A stretch of 64,000 bases of DNA from Bifidobacterium oedipodis (GCF_012932425.1 NZ_JAAIII010000002.1:310001-374000); one strand, 5' to 3'; positions 43,413 through 53,760 are shown, counted from the stretch's first letter. Notes: generated from the sequence alone by a model not told the origin. Translations and numbers: made by a program.

Positions 43413-43482
43413 GGCAACTCCTTGTTTCTCGCTTGTGGCGTATGTATATGTGCCTTTTACTCTTGGTTTATTTGACTCTTGT

Positions 43483-45378
43483 TTACTCTTGGTCGAACTT
43501 GTGTGCGCCGGCATCCTGATCGGCGTCGGCGGCGACATCCGCCACCACGGGCACGATCATCGGCTTGCGCTTGAGCTGACGTGCAATCCAGCCGCCAAGC
43601 GTGCGGCGCATGATCTGCTGCAGCTTATAGGTGTCCTTGGTGCCAGACATCATCGCGTCGTTCAGCTGTTCGACGATCTGGTGATGCACCTTGTCGAATT
43701 CGCTTTCGTCCTCGGCAACGGCATTCAGGTAGATCTTCGGGCCGGTGACAACCTCGCGTGCGTCGGTGTCAACCACCACGAACGCGGAGACGAAGCCTTC
43801 GGTGCCCAGAATCCTGCGCTTTTCCAGCTCTTCGTCGGTCAGCTCGCCCACCGAATCGCCGTCCACATAGACGTAGCCGCAGGGCACGGAGCCGACAACC
43901 GCGGCCTTGCCGTGGTAAAGATCCACCACATCGCCGTCCTCAGCCAGCACCACGTTGTTCGGATCCACACCAGTCTTCACGGCGATCAGGCCGTTGGCCA
44001 CCAGATGGCGATTCTCGCCGTGGATCGGCATGGCGCACTTGGGCTTAACGATGTTGTACATGTACAGCAGTTCGCCCTCATTGCAGTGTCCGGAGACATG
44101 CACGGCGGCGTTGTCGCGGTTGACGACCTTCGCGCCGAGCTGCACGAGCTTGTTGATGATCTTATAGACACCGTGCTCATTGCCGGGAATCAGCGAGGAC
44201 GCGAGAATCACCGTGTCGAACTCGTTGATATGAATGTCGCGGTGGTTGCCGTCGGCGATGCGTCCGAGTGCTGCCATCGGCTCGCCCTGGGAGCCGGTGC
44301 ACATGTAGACCAGATGCTTGTCGTCGATATCATTGGCCTGCTTCAAATCCACAACAGTGCCCTCAGGGATGTGCAGATAGCCAAGATCGGCGGCAATGGA
44401 CATGTTGCGCACCATGGAGCGGCCAACGAATACAACCTTGCGGCCATACTTGTGGGCGGCATCCACCACCTGCTGCACGCGATGCACGTGGGAGGAGAAG
44501 CTGGCGACGATAATCTTACGGCTGGCTTCGGCGAACGCACGATCCAAGGCCGGGCCAATGGTGGTTTCGGGCTTGACGAAGCCGGGAACCTCGGCGTTGG
44601 TGGAATCCATCATCAGCAGATCCACACCCTGTTCGCCGATTTTGCCGAATTCCACCAGATCGGTGATGCGGTGATCAAGCGGCAGCTGATCCAGCTTGAT
44701 ATCGCCGGTATCGATCAGTGAGCCGGCCGGAGTCTTCACATACACGGCCAAAGCGTCAGGAATCGAATGCGTGACGTTGACGAATTCCAGGTTGAAGGGA
44801 CCAACCTTAAGCTTGTCGCGACCGGTGACCTCCACCTTGGTGGGGTTGATGCGGTGTTCCTTGCACTTGGCATCCACGAAGGCCAGCGTCAGCTTGGAGC
44901 CGATCAGCGGGATATCCGGGCGCAGCTTGAGCAGATAGGGCACGCCACCGATGTGATCCTCGTGGCCGTGGGTGAGCACCAGCGCATCCACCTGATTCAG
45001 TCGATCCTTGATATAGCTGAAATCAGGCAGAATCAGGTCGACGCCCGGCTGTTCCTCTTCGGGGAACAGCACGCCGCAGTCGATCAGCAGCAGGTGGCCG
45101 TTGTATTCGATCACATTCATGTTGCGACCGATTTCGCCCAAGCCGCCAAGCGGCGTGATGCGCATGGAGCCCTTGCGATACTTCGGGGGCGCGATCAGTA
45201 CGGCATCCTGCTGAGGCGCGGTGGCCGGCTGGCCGGATGCGCCACGCGGATTGCGGGCCAACGGCTTGCGAGAGGGGGTGCGGCTGCCCGCGCCGGACTT
45301 GTTGGCCGTGCGGGCAGAGCTACGGCGACGGGTGTTGCCGCCGGATTTCTTAGAGGTTTTCTTCTGTTCTTGAACCAT
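43483..45378 (-). CDS. rnj: Ribonuclease J
   Basis: A metallo-beta-lactamase/beta-CASP ribonuclease with 5'-3' exo- and endonuclease activity in mRNA decay and rRNA maturation. A basic, Ser/Arg-rich disordered start (residues 1-60) precedes the core: LLIDCGVLFPEE near 95, THGHEDHIGG near 135, the beta-CASP region with VASFSSHVHRVQ near 290, and SGHCNEGEL near 425. The family C-terminal domain ends the protein (RRTLGGWIARQLKRKPMI). dapA lies upstream in the same direction, an arrangement common in actinobacteria (dapB-dapA-rnj). Confidence 0.95.
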   Translation of the reverse strand: MVQEQKKTSKKSGGNTRRRSSARTANKSGAGSRTPSRKPLARNPRGASGQPATAPQQDAVLIAPPKYRKGSMRITPLGGLGEIGRNMNVIEYNGHLLLIDCGVLFPEEEQPGVDLILPDFSYIKDRLNQVDALVLTHGHEDHIGGVPYLLKLRPDIPLIGSKLTLAFVDAKCKEHRINPTKVEVTGRDKLKVGPFNLEFVNVTHSIPDALAVYVKTPAGSLIDTGDIKLDQLPLDHRITDLVEFGKIGEQGVDLLMMDSTNAEVPGFVKPETTIGPALDRAFAEASRKIIVASFSSHVHRVQQVVDAAHKYGRKVVFVGRSMVRNMSIAADLGYLHIPEGTVVDLKQANDIDDKHLVYMCTGSQGEPMAALGRIADGNHRDIHINEFDTVILASSLIPGNEHGVYKIINKLVQLGAKVVNRDNAAVHVSGHCNEGELLYMYNIVKPKCAMPIHGENRHLVANGLIAVKTGVDPNNVVLAEDGDVVDLYHGKAAVVGSVPCGYVYVDGDSVGELTDEELEKRRILGTEGFVSAFVVVDTDAREVVTGPKIYLNAVAEDESEFDKVHHQIVEQLNDAMMSGTKDTYKLQQIMRRTLGGWIARQLKRKPMIVPVVADVAADADQDAGAHKFDQE

Positions 45379-45440
45379 ATTCCTGTCAGTGTTCTGTATC
45401 AGGCCTCCGTTGCGTCATGCGGAGGCGGCGGGGTGCCCCG

Positions 45441-46346
45441 TTACAGCAACCCGGAGGCGCGCATGCCCTCTTCGGCCTTGTCGAGCTGGTGGGCGTCAGG
45501 GCCGATGTTCGGCAGACGCATGGTGGTGCTCGGAATATAGCCTTTGACTTTCAGCGCGGCCTTGGCCATCACGGCCTGATAACCGTCGCCGTTGAGCGCG
45601 TGAACGAGAGGGGCAAGCTGGTTGGCAAGCTTGCGGGCGGTGGTGATGTCACCACGATCGAATGCCTGCACCAGTTGCTGCATGGGGTTGGAGGCGACGT
45701 GGGCGATCACCGAAATGATGCCGACGGCGCCGATGGAGAGGAACGGCAGGAACAGGCCATCATCGCCGGAATACCAGGCGAGGCCGGTGCGCTGCTGCTT
45801 CTCCACTGCGGCTGCAAGATCGCCGGTGGCGTCCTTGACAGCCTTGACGTGTTCGAGTTCGGCCAGACGGTCGTAAGTGTTGACCGTGACCTTCAAGCCG
45901 GTGCGGCCGGGGACATCGTAGACGATGATCGGCTTATCGGCGGATTCGTCGACGGCCTTGTAGTGGCCGACAACGCCGTCCTGGGAGGGACGGGAATAAT
46001 AAGGCATGACGACGAGCACCGCGTCGGCACCCGCTTCCTGGGTCTGTTCGACCATGCGCACGGTGTGTGCGGTGTCGTTGGAGCCTGCGCCGGAGATCAC
46101 CGGCACATCGACAACCTCTTTGACGGCACGCACAAGATCGACCTTCTCATCCATGTGGGTGACGGGCGATTCGCCTGTGGTGCCATTAACCACCAGACCG
46201 TCCGCGCCATCGGCGACCAAGCGCTTGGCGAGCTGCTGTGCGGCGGTGAAATCAACGCGGCCATCAGCGGTCATCGGGGTAACCATGGCCGGCAGAATAC
46301 GGCCGAAGGGTGCGGGGTCAAGAAGATGCATGTCATGCTCGCTCAT
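45441..46346 (-). CDS. dapA: 4-hydroxy-tetrahydrodipicolinate synthase
   Basis: Condenses pyruvate and aspartate semialdehyde in lysine and diaminopimelate synthesis. The 301-residue TIM barrel has GTTGESPV near residue 55, the tyrosine in MPYYSRPSQ near 122, YDVPGRTG near 150 and the Schiff-base lysine in AVKDATGD near 178. The family start PFGRILPAMVTPM is present. No good ribosome site is visible ahead of the ATG at 46346; the ATG at 46331 is an alternative. Lies between dapB (119 bases upstream) and rnj. Confidence 0.95.
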   Translation of the reverse strand: MSEHDMHLLDPAPFGRILPAMVTPMTADGRVDFTAAQQLAKRLVADGADGLVVNGTTGESPVTHMDEKVDLVRAVKEVVDVPVISGAGSNDTAHTVRMVEQTQEAGADAVLVVMPYYSRPSQDGVVGHYKAVDESADKPIIVYDVPGRTGLKVTVNTYDRLAELEHVKAVKDATGDLAAAVEKQQRTGLAWYSGDDGLFLPFLSIGAVGIISVIAHVASNPMQQLVQAFDRGDITTARKLANQLAPLVHALNGDGYQAVMAKAALKVKGYIPSTTMRLPNIGPDAHQLDKAEEGMRASGLL

Positions 46347-46465
46347 AGTGTTTACCGTACTTCTTCTTATGGACTCTTCTTATGATGGAATTGGAGATAT
46401 CAGGTGACGCCGGCTACGTTTGCGCCGATATTGTTACGTTGGCGTGGGCCTACGGCTCGCTGGTT

Positions 46466-47221
46466 TTACAGGTCTAGGAATTGGTCTAGGCCGATGGTTA
46501 GGCCGGCGGGGGCGTCGGTGGCGAGTTTGCGGGTGGCAAGCAGCACGCCGGGCATGAAGGAGCCACGGTCGAAGCTGTCGGCGCGGATGGTCAGCTGTTC
46601 GCCGGCGTTGCCGAGCAGGATTTCCTCGTGGGCGTTCAGGCCGCGCAGGCGCACGGCATGCACATGCACGCCGTCGATTACCTGGCCGCGCGAGCCGCCA
46701 TCGGTTTCGGTGGCGTCGGGCATATCGCCCAAGCCGGCGGCCTTGCGCGCGGCACCAATGGCCTGCGCGGTATGGATGGCCGTGCCGGAGGGGGCGTCCA
46801 CCTTGGTGGGGTGGTGCAGTTCGATAACTTCGGCGGATTCGAAGTATTTGGCGGCCTTGGCGGCGAAATAGTCGGCCAATACAGCGGAGATTGCGAAGTT
46901 CGGCGCGATGAACACCTTCTGGGTTTCGGGCTTCGGGCCCTCGGCGATGGCTTGGCGCACCTGGGCGAGTTTCTCGTCGTTCCAGCCGGTGGTGCCCACC
47001 ACCACATCCACGCCCTGCGCGATCAGGGCCAGCACATTGCCCAAGCTGACGGACGGTACGGTGAACTCGACCACCACATCGGTGTTGTCGGGCGTGATCA
47101 GCGTCAGATCATCACCTGCGTCAAGCGTCAGGGCCAGTTCCATATCATTCGCACCATTGACCGCATCCACCACATGCGACCCCATGCGTCCCTTCGCGCC
47201 TACCACCGATACCTTAATCAT
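46466..47221 (-). CDS. dapB: 4-hydroxy-tetrahydrodipicolinate reductase
   Basis: NAD(P)H-dependent second step of the same pathway. The 251-residue protein has the nucleotide-binding VVGAKGRMGSHV at the start, VEFTVPS near residue 50, VVGTTGW near 72, IAPNFAISAV near 104 and the substrate-binding HHPTKVDAPSGTA near 137, all diagnostic. AAGGAG lies nine bases ahead of the ATG. dapB-dapA-rnj form a probable operon. Confidence 0.95.
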   Translation of the reverse strand: MIKVSVVGAKGRMGSHVVDAVNGANDMELALTLDAGDDLTLITPDNTDVVVEFTVPSVSLGNVLALIAQGVDVVVGTTGWNDEKLAQVRQAIAEGPKPETQKVFIAPNFAISAVLADYFAAKAAKYFESAEVIELHHPTKVDAPSGTAIHTAQAIGAARKAAGLGDMPDATETDGGSRGQVIDGVHVHAVRLRGLNAHEEILLGNAGEQLTIRADSFDRGSFMPGVLLATRKLATDAPAGLTIGLDQFLDL

Positions 47222-47298
47222 CGTCTTCGCTCCTTGATTGTCGTTGCCGAACGAATCATCTCGCTGGAATTAGTCTCACGAGAATCCTCCCTGAGCCT

Positions 47299-47343
47299 AT
47301 CATGCGCCCACTGCCGACAGAAAGACGGCGGTGGGCGCATGAT
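47299..47343 (-). terminator. Hairpin between the GPH transporter and dapB
   Basis: An 18-base stem with one G-T pair, starting ATCATGCGCCCAC, around a nine-base loop. It lies 21 bases after the transporter stop. The U-tract is missing, so a stable barrier is more likely than a classic terminator. Confidence 0.55.
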
Positions 47344-47364
47344 AATGAACAGGGCGGATGCCAA

Positions 47365-48792
47365 TTACATGTCGGCGGTGAGACGCTTAGCCTGAAGCGC
47401 GGCGGTATTCTCTTCCACACGCTTCTTGCTCAGCGGATAGATGAATAGCAGAATCACCAACACCAGCGCGAAGAAAATCGTAGGCAACAACGTGACATAC
47501 ATATACAGACCATCAAGCGTCTCCTGACTTTGCACGGCAGTGGCACCCTCCTGATAGCCGATCCAAGTGAGTGCCGCACCAGAGAACCAACCAGCGAAGG
47601 CCTGTCCCAATTTGCGTGCAAAGGAATACACCGAGTAGCAGGTAGCGTCCTCTCTCATACCGCTGCTAACTTCAATATCATCGATCACATCGGTGATCAT
47701 GGCCCAAATCACGATGTTGAAGCATCCGATACCGAAGAAGGTGCACAGGTAAACAGCGGAGAACAGAATCACATTGTCAGTGTGCAGCACATACAGCAGG
47801 CCCATTCCCACCATGCCCAGTGTCGAACCAAAGCAACCCATTGCCTTGTGACCGAAGCGTTTGGCCAGCGGGGAGGCAAACGGAGCGATGACGAAAGTCA
47901 TGAGGCTGGCGATAAGGTTCACCGTGGCCAGAACCGAGGCGGAACCAAAGTAGTCGGTGTACAGATAGTTGGCCATCTGCTGCAGGAACAGCATCGCCAT
48001 AAGCAGTGCGATGGCAGCGCCGATGATGCCAATCATCGAACGGCTGGCAAACGCGCTTTTCAGCATGCCAGCAACTTGTCCAATGGCGCTCTGGCCTTCT
48101 TGGGCACTGTGATCTTCGGCCTTGACTCGTTCAGTGGTCAAGCGGTAGCACGCGAAATAGCATGCAATAGAGCAGATTGCAAACACCAACGATACCCACA
48201 TAAAAATCTGGGTGCCTTCGCCGCCACGGATAATCTGATGCCCATCAACGGTTTCATAGATAATCAGTGGCGCGCCTACACCAATAACCATGTTGGCGCA
48301 GCTGGAGCCCACCGTACGGAAGGTGGACAGGCTGGTGCGATCCTCAGGCTTGTCAGACAAAACGGAAGCCATGGATCCATAAGGGATGTTCACGCACGAG
48401 TACAGAATGCCCCAGATGATATAGGTCACCGACATATAGGCAATGCGCACGCCCATCGACTGGTCAATGCAGAAAGTCTGATACATCAGGAATGAGAAAA
48501 TTGCGGCGGGCGCGGCCATTTTCATCATGGCCACGCGATATTTGCCTTTGTCGCTCGAACGTGACCGATCAACGACAATACCAACGGTGACATCTGCAAA
48601 AGCATCGATAATGCGTGCTACCAGAAATAGCGTACCCACGACGGCGCCGGGGATGCCCATCACCCTGGTGTAGAACACCATAAGGAACGAACTGGCAAAC
48701 AGGAACATGAAGTCGTTGCCAAAATCACCGAACATGTAACCGGCCTTATCCCTAAATCCGAAGGGACGGACGGCTTGAGACGAAACGCCCAT
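47365..48792 (-). CDS. GPH-family sugar:cation symporter
   Basis: A 475-residue glycoside-pentoside-hexuronide transporter with twelve hydrophobic segments. Family signs are KAGYMFGDFGNDF near residue 17, DAFADVTVGIVVDRSRS near 65, and GMREDATCYSVYSFARKLGQAFAGW near 375, which matches the MelB/LacS signature. It lacks the IIA domain of LacS. AAAGGAG lies ahead of the ATG. It follows the beta-galactosidase by 151 bases and probably brings in lactose or another galactoside for it. Confidence 0.88.
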   Translation of the reverse strand: MGVSSQAVRPFGFRDKAGYMFGDFGNDFMFLFASSFLMVFYTRVMGIPGAVVGTLFLVARIIDAFADVTVGIVVDRSRSSDKGKYRVAMMKMAAPAAIFSFLMYQTFCIDQSMGVRIAYMSVTYIIWGILYSCVNIPYGSMASVLSDKPEDRTSLSTFRTVGSSCANMVIGVGAPLIIYETVDGHQIIRGGEGTQIFMWVSLVFAICSIACYFACYRLTTERVKAEDHSAQEGQSAIGQVAGMLKSAFASRSMIGIIGAAIALLMAMLFLQQMANYLYTDYFGSASVLATVNLIASLMTFVIAPFASPLAKRFGHKAMGCFGSTLGMVGMGLLYVLHTDNVILFSAVYLCTFFGIGCFNIVIWAMITDVIDDIEVSSGMREDATCYSVYSFARKLGQAFAGWFSGAALTWIGYQEGATAVQSQETLDGLYMYVTLLPTIFFALVLVILLFIYPLSKKRVEENTAALQAKRLTADM

Positions 48793-48889
48793 ACCACTCT
48801 CCTTTGTGTGGTTTTCCTATAGATATTGCAAGCCGGCACGCGCAACTGATCATTGTCACGCCAGAAATGCCGGTAATACGCGACCGAAG

Positions 48890-48928
48890 AGGCGGGCATG
48901 GATGCGTTCCATGCGTTCCAGCCCGCCT
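48890..48928 (-). terminator. Hairpin after the beta-galactosidase gene
   Basis: AGGCGGGC and GCCCGCCT flank a 23-base loop, 16 bases after the stop. A U-tract is not evident; it may only reduce read-through into the transporter. Confidence 0.45.
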
Positions 48929-48943
48929 TGGTGCGTTGAAAAG

Positions 48944-51217
48944 CTACTTAGCGATACGCTGAAGCTGCTGATTTACATAGGCAAGTTTGCCATCGAGATC
49001 CTCGACGTTGCCCATCATGCCGCCTTTGGCGAATATCTGTTCGACACGCTGATTGCCAAGCACACCCAACATCGATGCCTTAACACGCATGCCGCTCATG
49101 CTGCTGGCAGCATTGGACAGTATCTCAGCCGCTTCAGGAACTGTGATAACGTCCTTGACCATATCCTTGATCGACCAGTGCGTCGGATCGATTACATCGA
49201 TACCGCCGACTGCGTCAACATCCACATCATCGAACCAGTTGGTCACGCCTGCGCCTTCCGGATCAACGTAGGTATACGGTGCCCATGGCTCGGCCACCTT
49301 TTCAAAGGAGGTGGAATCCGACAGACCGTCTCCAGCGGTAGCACAGATACGGGTGAACCCTTCATGCAGGGGCACATGCTCGAACACGAACACATGGTTG
49401 GCCTTTTGCGTGCCGAATACGACACCGTCCACGCTCAACGTCACTTCAGGCTGGTTAGAGTACACCTTCACCGTAATCTCGTCGGTGGCGCGCTTAGCAT
49501 ATCGTTTGGAGGCGATGTGAATCATCGGCTCGCAGGACCAATGGGCTTGATAGACATAGAAGGAATCCTTGTAGATCTTGCGATCCATTGTCACCAATCC
49601 CTTGTTGTTTCGACCCTTGACACCGCCTTCGTTGCGTGCATCGCAGCCGAAATCGAACATGTTCCACACATGTGTGCCCCACAGCCAGGGACGTTCGTCG
49701 ATGATGTCGGCCATATGCTCGTGATACAGCGCCTGGTATTCCTCGCTGTAGTCGCCGCACTGCGGATCGTCAGTGTGATAGGAAATGATGCCCTCACAAC
49801 CGTATTCGGATAGGCCGAACGAACGGTCAGGGTGCATGGCATGGAACTTATCCACCCACTTCTCATTGTCCTGCATTGTGCCGCCATACCAGCCAAAGTA
49901 GTGGTTGTAGCTCAGAATATCGGTGATCTGGTTATGCTCGCTATCCATCGGCGTGCTTGACACCTGCGCCATAGTGGTCACGCGCGTGGGGTCGAGCTTG
50001 TGAGCCAGTTCATTGAGCTCACGAAGGTTGGCGACCAACTGCGGGCTGTCGCCGCCGATAAGGATCTCATTGGAGATGCCCCACATAAGAATCGAAGCAT
50101 GGTTGAAACTTTGCACGATGAGCTCGGTCATCTGATGCAGACAGTCCTGATGAGCAGCCGGGTCGGGATTCATGCGCGAGATAAACGGAATTTCCGCCCA
50201 TACCACGAATCCAAGTCGATCGCATACATCATAGAATTGCTGCGACTGCTGGTAGTGAGCCAGTCGGATGGTATTCGCCCCCAACTGCTTCATGATCATC
50301 GCGTCTTCAATATGGTCTTCCAGGCTCAACGCATTGCCCTTGCCCAGACGATCCTGGTGACGGGAGACGCCGCGCAGCGGCGTGAGCTTACCGTTGAGGA
50401 AGAATCCCTTGGCCGGGTCGAAACGATATTCGCGCACACCATGCATGATTGCGATCTCATCAACGACCTCGTTATGCCTCAGGATGGAAGCGGTGACAGT
50501 ATACAAGTAGGGATCTTCGACGCCCTGCCACAGATGAGCGTTCGGAATTGCCAATTCCATGCGCACGCGGTCAGCAGCCGGCATGGTGGCGGCAGCCACA
50601 GCAACGCCTTCCTCGTCAGTGATCTCGACATACACCTGATCGCCTTCAGCCGAATCGCTGACCCACGCGCGAACATCAAGCACAGCGGTGCCGTTGTCGA
50701 CGGTGGAAGAAACCGTAACCCCCGGGCCGGCATAGTAATCCAGGTCAAAGTGGGTGGAGTCTACGGTAATGAGCTTAACCGGCCGGTACAGGCCTCCATA
50801 GAACGTGAAATCAGCCATCTGAGGATAGATATCGGAACGTTCCGTATTATCGACCTTTACCGCAAGTACGTTCTCGCCACCGAGCAATGCGGAAGTGATA
50901 TTCGCACGGAACGCACCGTAGGCACCGATATGTTCGGCCACCTTGCATCCGTTCAGGTACACCTCGGCGGCAGTGGCCGCACCTTCGAACTCCAAATAGG
51001 TCTGGGTCCCCTCAACGGTTTCGGGCAGCACCAGCTTGGTCACGTACCAGCAGGCACCACGCCAGTAATCGGCACCGCCGTCCTGGCCATCGATCGCGTT
51101 CCAAGTATGAGGAACAGTTACGGCAGACCAGCCCTCGCCCGGCTCATATGCGGGCGTCCCCTCTACGGGTTGTTTGGTGAACAGCCAGCCATCGGACAGT
51201 GTGGTGATGGTTCGCAT
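48944..51217 (-). CDS. Glycoside hydrolase family 2 beta-galactosidase
   Basis: A 757-residue GH2 enzyme without signal peptide, so cytoplasmic. The sugar-binding jelly roll (GWSAVTVPHTWN near residue 28, YLEFEGAATAAEVYLNG near 75), the immunoglobulin-like domain and the TIM barrel are in order. GVSRHQDRLG near 295, the acid/base Glu in WGISNEI near 385 and the nucleophile Glu in GLSEYGCEG near 485 are present, followed by a C-terminal Ig-like domain. GGAAGGA precedes the ATG at 51217. Beta-galactosidase is favoured by the LacI/GPH context; beta-glucuronidase is a less likely alternative. Confidence 0.88.
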   Translation of the reverse strand: MRTITTLSDGWLFTKQPVEGTPAYEPGEGWSAVTVPHTWNAIDGQDGGADYWRGACWYVTKLVLPETVEGTQTYLEFEGAATAAEVYLNGCKVAEHIGAYGAFRANITSALLGGENVLAVKVDNTERSDIYPQMADFTFYGGLYRPVKLITVDSTHFDLDYYAGPGVTVSSTVDNGTAVLDVRAWVSDSAEGDQVYVEITDEEGVAVAAATMPAADRVRMELAIPNAHLWQGVEDPYLYTVTASILRHNEVVDEIAIMHGVREYRFDPAKGFFLNGKLTPLRGVSRHQDRLGKGNALSLEDHIEDAMIMKQLGANTIRLAHYQQSQQFYDVCDRLGFVVWAEIPFISRMNPDPAAHQDCLHQMTELIVQSFNHASILMWGISNEILIGGDSPQLVANLRELNELAHKLDPTRVTTMAQVSSTPMDSEHNQITDILSYNHYFGWYGGTMQDNEKWVDKFHAMHPDRSFGLSEYGCEGIISYHTDDPQCGDYSEEYQALYHEHMADIIDERPWLWGTHVWNMFDFGCDARNEGGVKGRNNKGLVTMDRKIYKDSFYVYQAHWSCEPMIHIASKRYAKRATDEITVKVYSNQPEVTLSVDGVVFGTQKANHVFVFEHVPLHEGFTRICATAGDGLSDSTSFEKVAEPWAPYTYVDPEGAGVTNWFDDVDVDAVGGIDVIDPTHWSIKDMVKDVITVPEAAEILSNAASSMSGMRVKASMLGVLGNQRVEQIFAKGGMMGNVEDLDGKLAYVNQQLQRIAK

Positions 51218-51313
51218 GGCAATCCTTCCTTCATTGGTGTGTTGTGCGTCGGCTTCGATGTCGCCGCACGGCGTGTTCATCACCATACGTCCGGTTTTTC
51301 AGCCACTGGTTTT

Positions 51314-51330
51314 GTTTCACAACGTTTCAC
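51314..51330. promoter_or_regulatory. Candidate LacI-family operator
   Basis: GTTTCAC is repeated at 51314 and 51324 with AACGTT between, in the 146-base divergent region of the beta-galactosidase and regulator genes. Its position fits a regulator site; the symmetry is imperfect. Confidence 0.35.
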
Positions 51331-51363
51331 TATGGGCAAGGCTTGGGTCTAGTGTTAAGCGAC

Positions 51364-52374
51364 ATGGGCAAAGTGACGATCAGGGATGTGGCAAGTGCTG
51401 CCGGCGTCTCCCCTGCAACCGTGTCCCGTGCGTTGACGCAACCGGGGAAGGTGGCGCTCGAAACTGCAATCAAGGTGCGCAAAGCTGCAGATGCGCTAGG
51501 CTATCAGCCACGCGTCGAGTATGACGATGCTTTTGATGCCGCCCTCACCGGTGAAATTGGCGCTCTGGTGCCCGATTTGCAATATCCGATTTTCGCCGAT
51601 TATGTCCGAGGCATACAGCAGGAGTGCGATGCTCGCGGCTTTGGCTTAACGATTAATGTCACTGGCAACAATGCAGCCGGAGAACGCGCGTCAGCCGACC
51701 GCTGTTTACGCCGCGTGGATGGACTGGTTATCGTTGCCTCACGCATGCCTGATTCGGCCGTACGCAAAACCGCGCAGTCCAAGCCCGTGGTGGTAACGAA
51801 TCGTCTCGTGCGCGGTGTGCAATCCGTAGTGATCGACGATCGGCATAGTATCAGCGAAGCAATCGCACGGCTGCGGCGATATGGCCATCGTACGATCGGT
51901 TATGCCGCTGGCTTGCCTTCATACTGGCAGAATGGTCTGCGCTGGCAAGCCTTGCTTACAGCAAGCCAGAGCGAGGGGATACGGCTGCATCGTCTGGATT
52001 TCCCATTCACAAGCGACCAGTCTTTTTATCCAGCCATCGTTACCCGTGCGCTGGAATTGGGCATTACGGCCATCGTCGCCTATAACGATCTTATTGCCGG
52101 TATCATCATCGATGACATACGGCGGCGTGGCCGCACTGTGCCGGGGAATATGTCGGTGATGGGTTTTGACAATATTCCGCTCGGCCAAGTGGCTGATCCT
52201 CATTTGGCCACAACCGCCGTGGATCTTGCGCAAGTGGGGCGCGCGGCGGCAACCAAGCTCATCGACCGCATATTGCATACGTCCAATGGCAGCATTGAGC
52301 CGGTAGTCATCGCCTCTCGATTTATCGATGGCCCAAGTATCGGCCCAGCACCCGCACCTTCTGCAAACGATTGA
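51364..52374 (+). CDS. LacI-family transcriptional regulator
   Basis: A 336-residue repressor: the helix-turn-helix TIRDVASAAGVSPATVSRAL at residues 4-23, the hinge helix region near 45-58, then a periplasmic-binding-protein-like effector domain ending VVIASRFIDGPSIG. Divergent from the GH2/GPH operon, which it most likely controls in response to a galactoside. The ATG at 51364 begins the domain; no ribosome site is visible and the transcript may be leaderless or nearly so. The longer frame to 51244 is rejected. Confidence 0.9.
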   Translation: MGKVTIRDVASAAGVSPATVSRALTQPGKVALETAIKVRKAADALGYQPRVEYDDAFDAALTGEIGALVPDLQYPIFADYVRGIQQECDARGFGLTINVTGNNAAGERASADRCLRRVDGLVIVASRMPDSAVRKTAQSKPVVVTNRLVRGVQSVVIDDRHSISEAIARLRRYGHRTIGYAAGLPSYWQNGLRWQALLTASQSEGIRLHRLDFPFTSDQSFYPAIVTRALELGITAIVAYNDLIAGIIIDDIRRRGRTVPGNMSVMGFDNIPLGQVADPHLATTAVDLAQVGRAAATKLIDRILHTSNGSIEPVVIASRFIDGPSIGPAPAPSAND

Positions 52375-52413
52375 CATTCTCGCCGATCACATTTATCGGC
52401 AAGGACTGTGAAC

Positions 52414-53727
52414 TCAACGTTGCCTGCGCGCCAGCGACCAGCCGATCAGGGCGAGCGGCACGGCGGCAAGCGTGAAGGCCCACGGCAGCATCATGCCGAT
52501 GTGCGGGTTTGCAGCGTCAAGCACAATGCCGGCGACGGACGAGCCGATGGATGTGCCCACCGTGCTGGCTGTGCTCACCCAGCTCAGGCCTTCGGTCAGG
52601 CTTTCGGCCGGCACCAGATCCTTAACGATGAGGTTGCCGGTGGTGAACAGCGGCGAGACGCACAGGCCGGCGAGGATTTCCACTACACCCAGGGCGATCA
52701 GATTGTCCATCGTCAGGCGGAATCCCACAAAGCCGACGGTTAGCAAGCACAGGAACATCACCATATGAGCCCAGTGGGAGCCTTTGAGTTGGCGAGAGCC
52801 GAAAATAACCGCGCCAATGCAGGAGCCGACCGCAAACATGGCGAGCTGGACACCCAGGAATGTTTCGAGACCCATCGCCTTCATCGTGGCGGTAATCGAC
52901 ACATCGAACGAGGTGAAGCTCATGTTGAACACGAGGAACACCACCAGCAGCGGCAGCACACCGCCATACAGCAGCGCCGACTTGGGTTTGGCCGTGCCTT
53001 TGAGCTGGCGGACGGTGAACTGGTCGGCCTGCTCGCGATTATTGTGCGCCTCGCCGGGCTCGGCGCTGGCAACTTCGACGCGTTCCACCAGGGCATCCGG
53101 CTGGGTGGATTTGAGCGAGAAGAAAATCGCACCTCCGATGCCACAGGCCAGGGTCGGCACGAAGAGCTGGCTGACCGGATGCACCGACGTGGCAAGCCAT
53201 GCGGCCAGAATCGGACCCAAGATAAACACGACTTCATCGATGGCCGCTTCCATCGCATAGGCCGTGTTGAGCAACAACTGCCCATCATCCACGCGACGCA
53301 ATGCATACGCCCAGCGGGTGCGCACCAGCGCGCCGAACGAGAATTGTGTTAGTCCCATCACGATTGCCAGCACGAACAGCAGCGGAATCGGCACCAACAT
53401 CAGCGCGCCGAAGGCGAAGGCCAACATGGCCACCACCTGCACGGCAAGCGCGACGCGGCCCACGCGAGCCTGGCCGAAGCGGTCGAACAGACGCGCGTAC
53501 AGCGGGGTCACGCAGGAGAGAGCAAACACGTATGCAGCGCTCATCGTGCCAGCGATGGTCCAATTGTCGTACAGATGGTTGAGCGCCAATACGATGCCTA
53601 GGCTCATCATGGAAATCGGCAGTCGTGCCACCGCGGCAGAAAAGCAGAATGCTCGGGTTCCTGACAGTGAGAACAGTCTGGCGTAGGGGGAATGGGTGCC
53701 GTTGGCTTGCGAAACGTCTGCAGTCAT
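52414..53727 (-). CDS. MFS transporter
   Basis: A 437-residue major facilitator with twelve hydrophobic segments in two bundles and a charged central loop near residues 215-240 (Glu/Gln/Ala-rich). PISMMSLGIVLALNHLYDNW near residue 37 and ARLFDRFGQARVG near 80 match MFS motif A and helix 1-2. Substrate unknown; drug-efflux-like by overall look. Start at 53727 with AGGAGAC 13 bases ahead. It stands alone between the LacI gene (convergent) and the helicase-nuclease pair. Confidence 0.8.
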   Translation of the reverse strand: MTADVSQANGTHSPYARLFSLSGTRAFCFSAAVARLPISMMSLGIVLALNHLYDNWTIAGTMSAAYVFALSCVTPLYARLFDRFGQARVGRVALAVQVVAMLAFAFGALMLVPIPLLFVLAIVMGLTQFSFGALVRTRWAYALRRVDDGQLLLNTAYAMEAAIDEVVFILGPILAAWLATSVHPVSQLFVPTLACGIGGAIFFSLKSTQPDALVERVEVASAEPGEAHNNREQADQFTVRQLKGTAKPKSALLYGGVLPLLVVFLVFNMSFTSFDVSITATMKAMGLETFLGVQLAMFAVGSCIGAVIFGSRQLKGSHWAHMVMFLCLLTVGFVGFRLTMDNLIALGVVEILAGLCVSPLFTTGNLIVKDLVPAESLTEGLSWVSTASTVGTSIGSSVAGIVLDAANPHIGMMLPWAFTLAAVPLALIGWSLARRQR

Positions 53728-53760
53728 GGCTGCGCTTTGTCTCCTTGTGTTGTTGCGGGT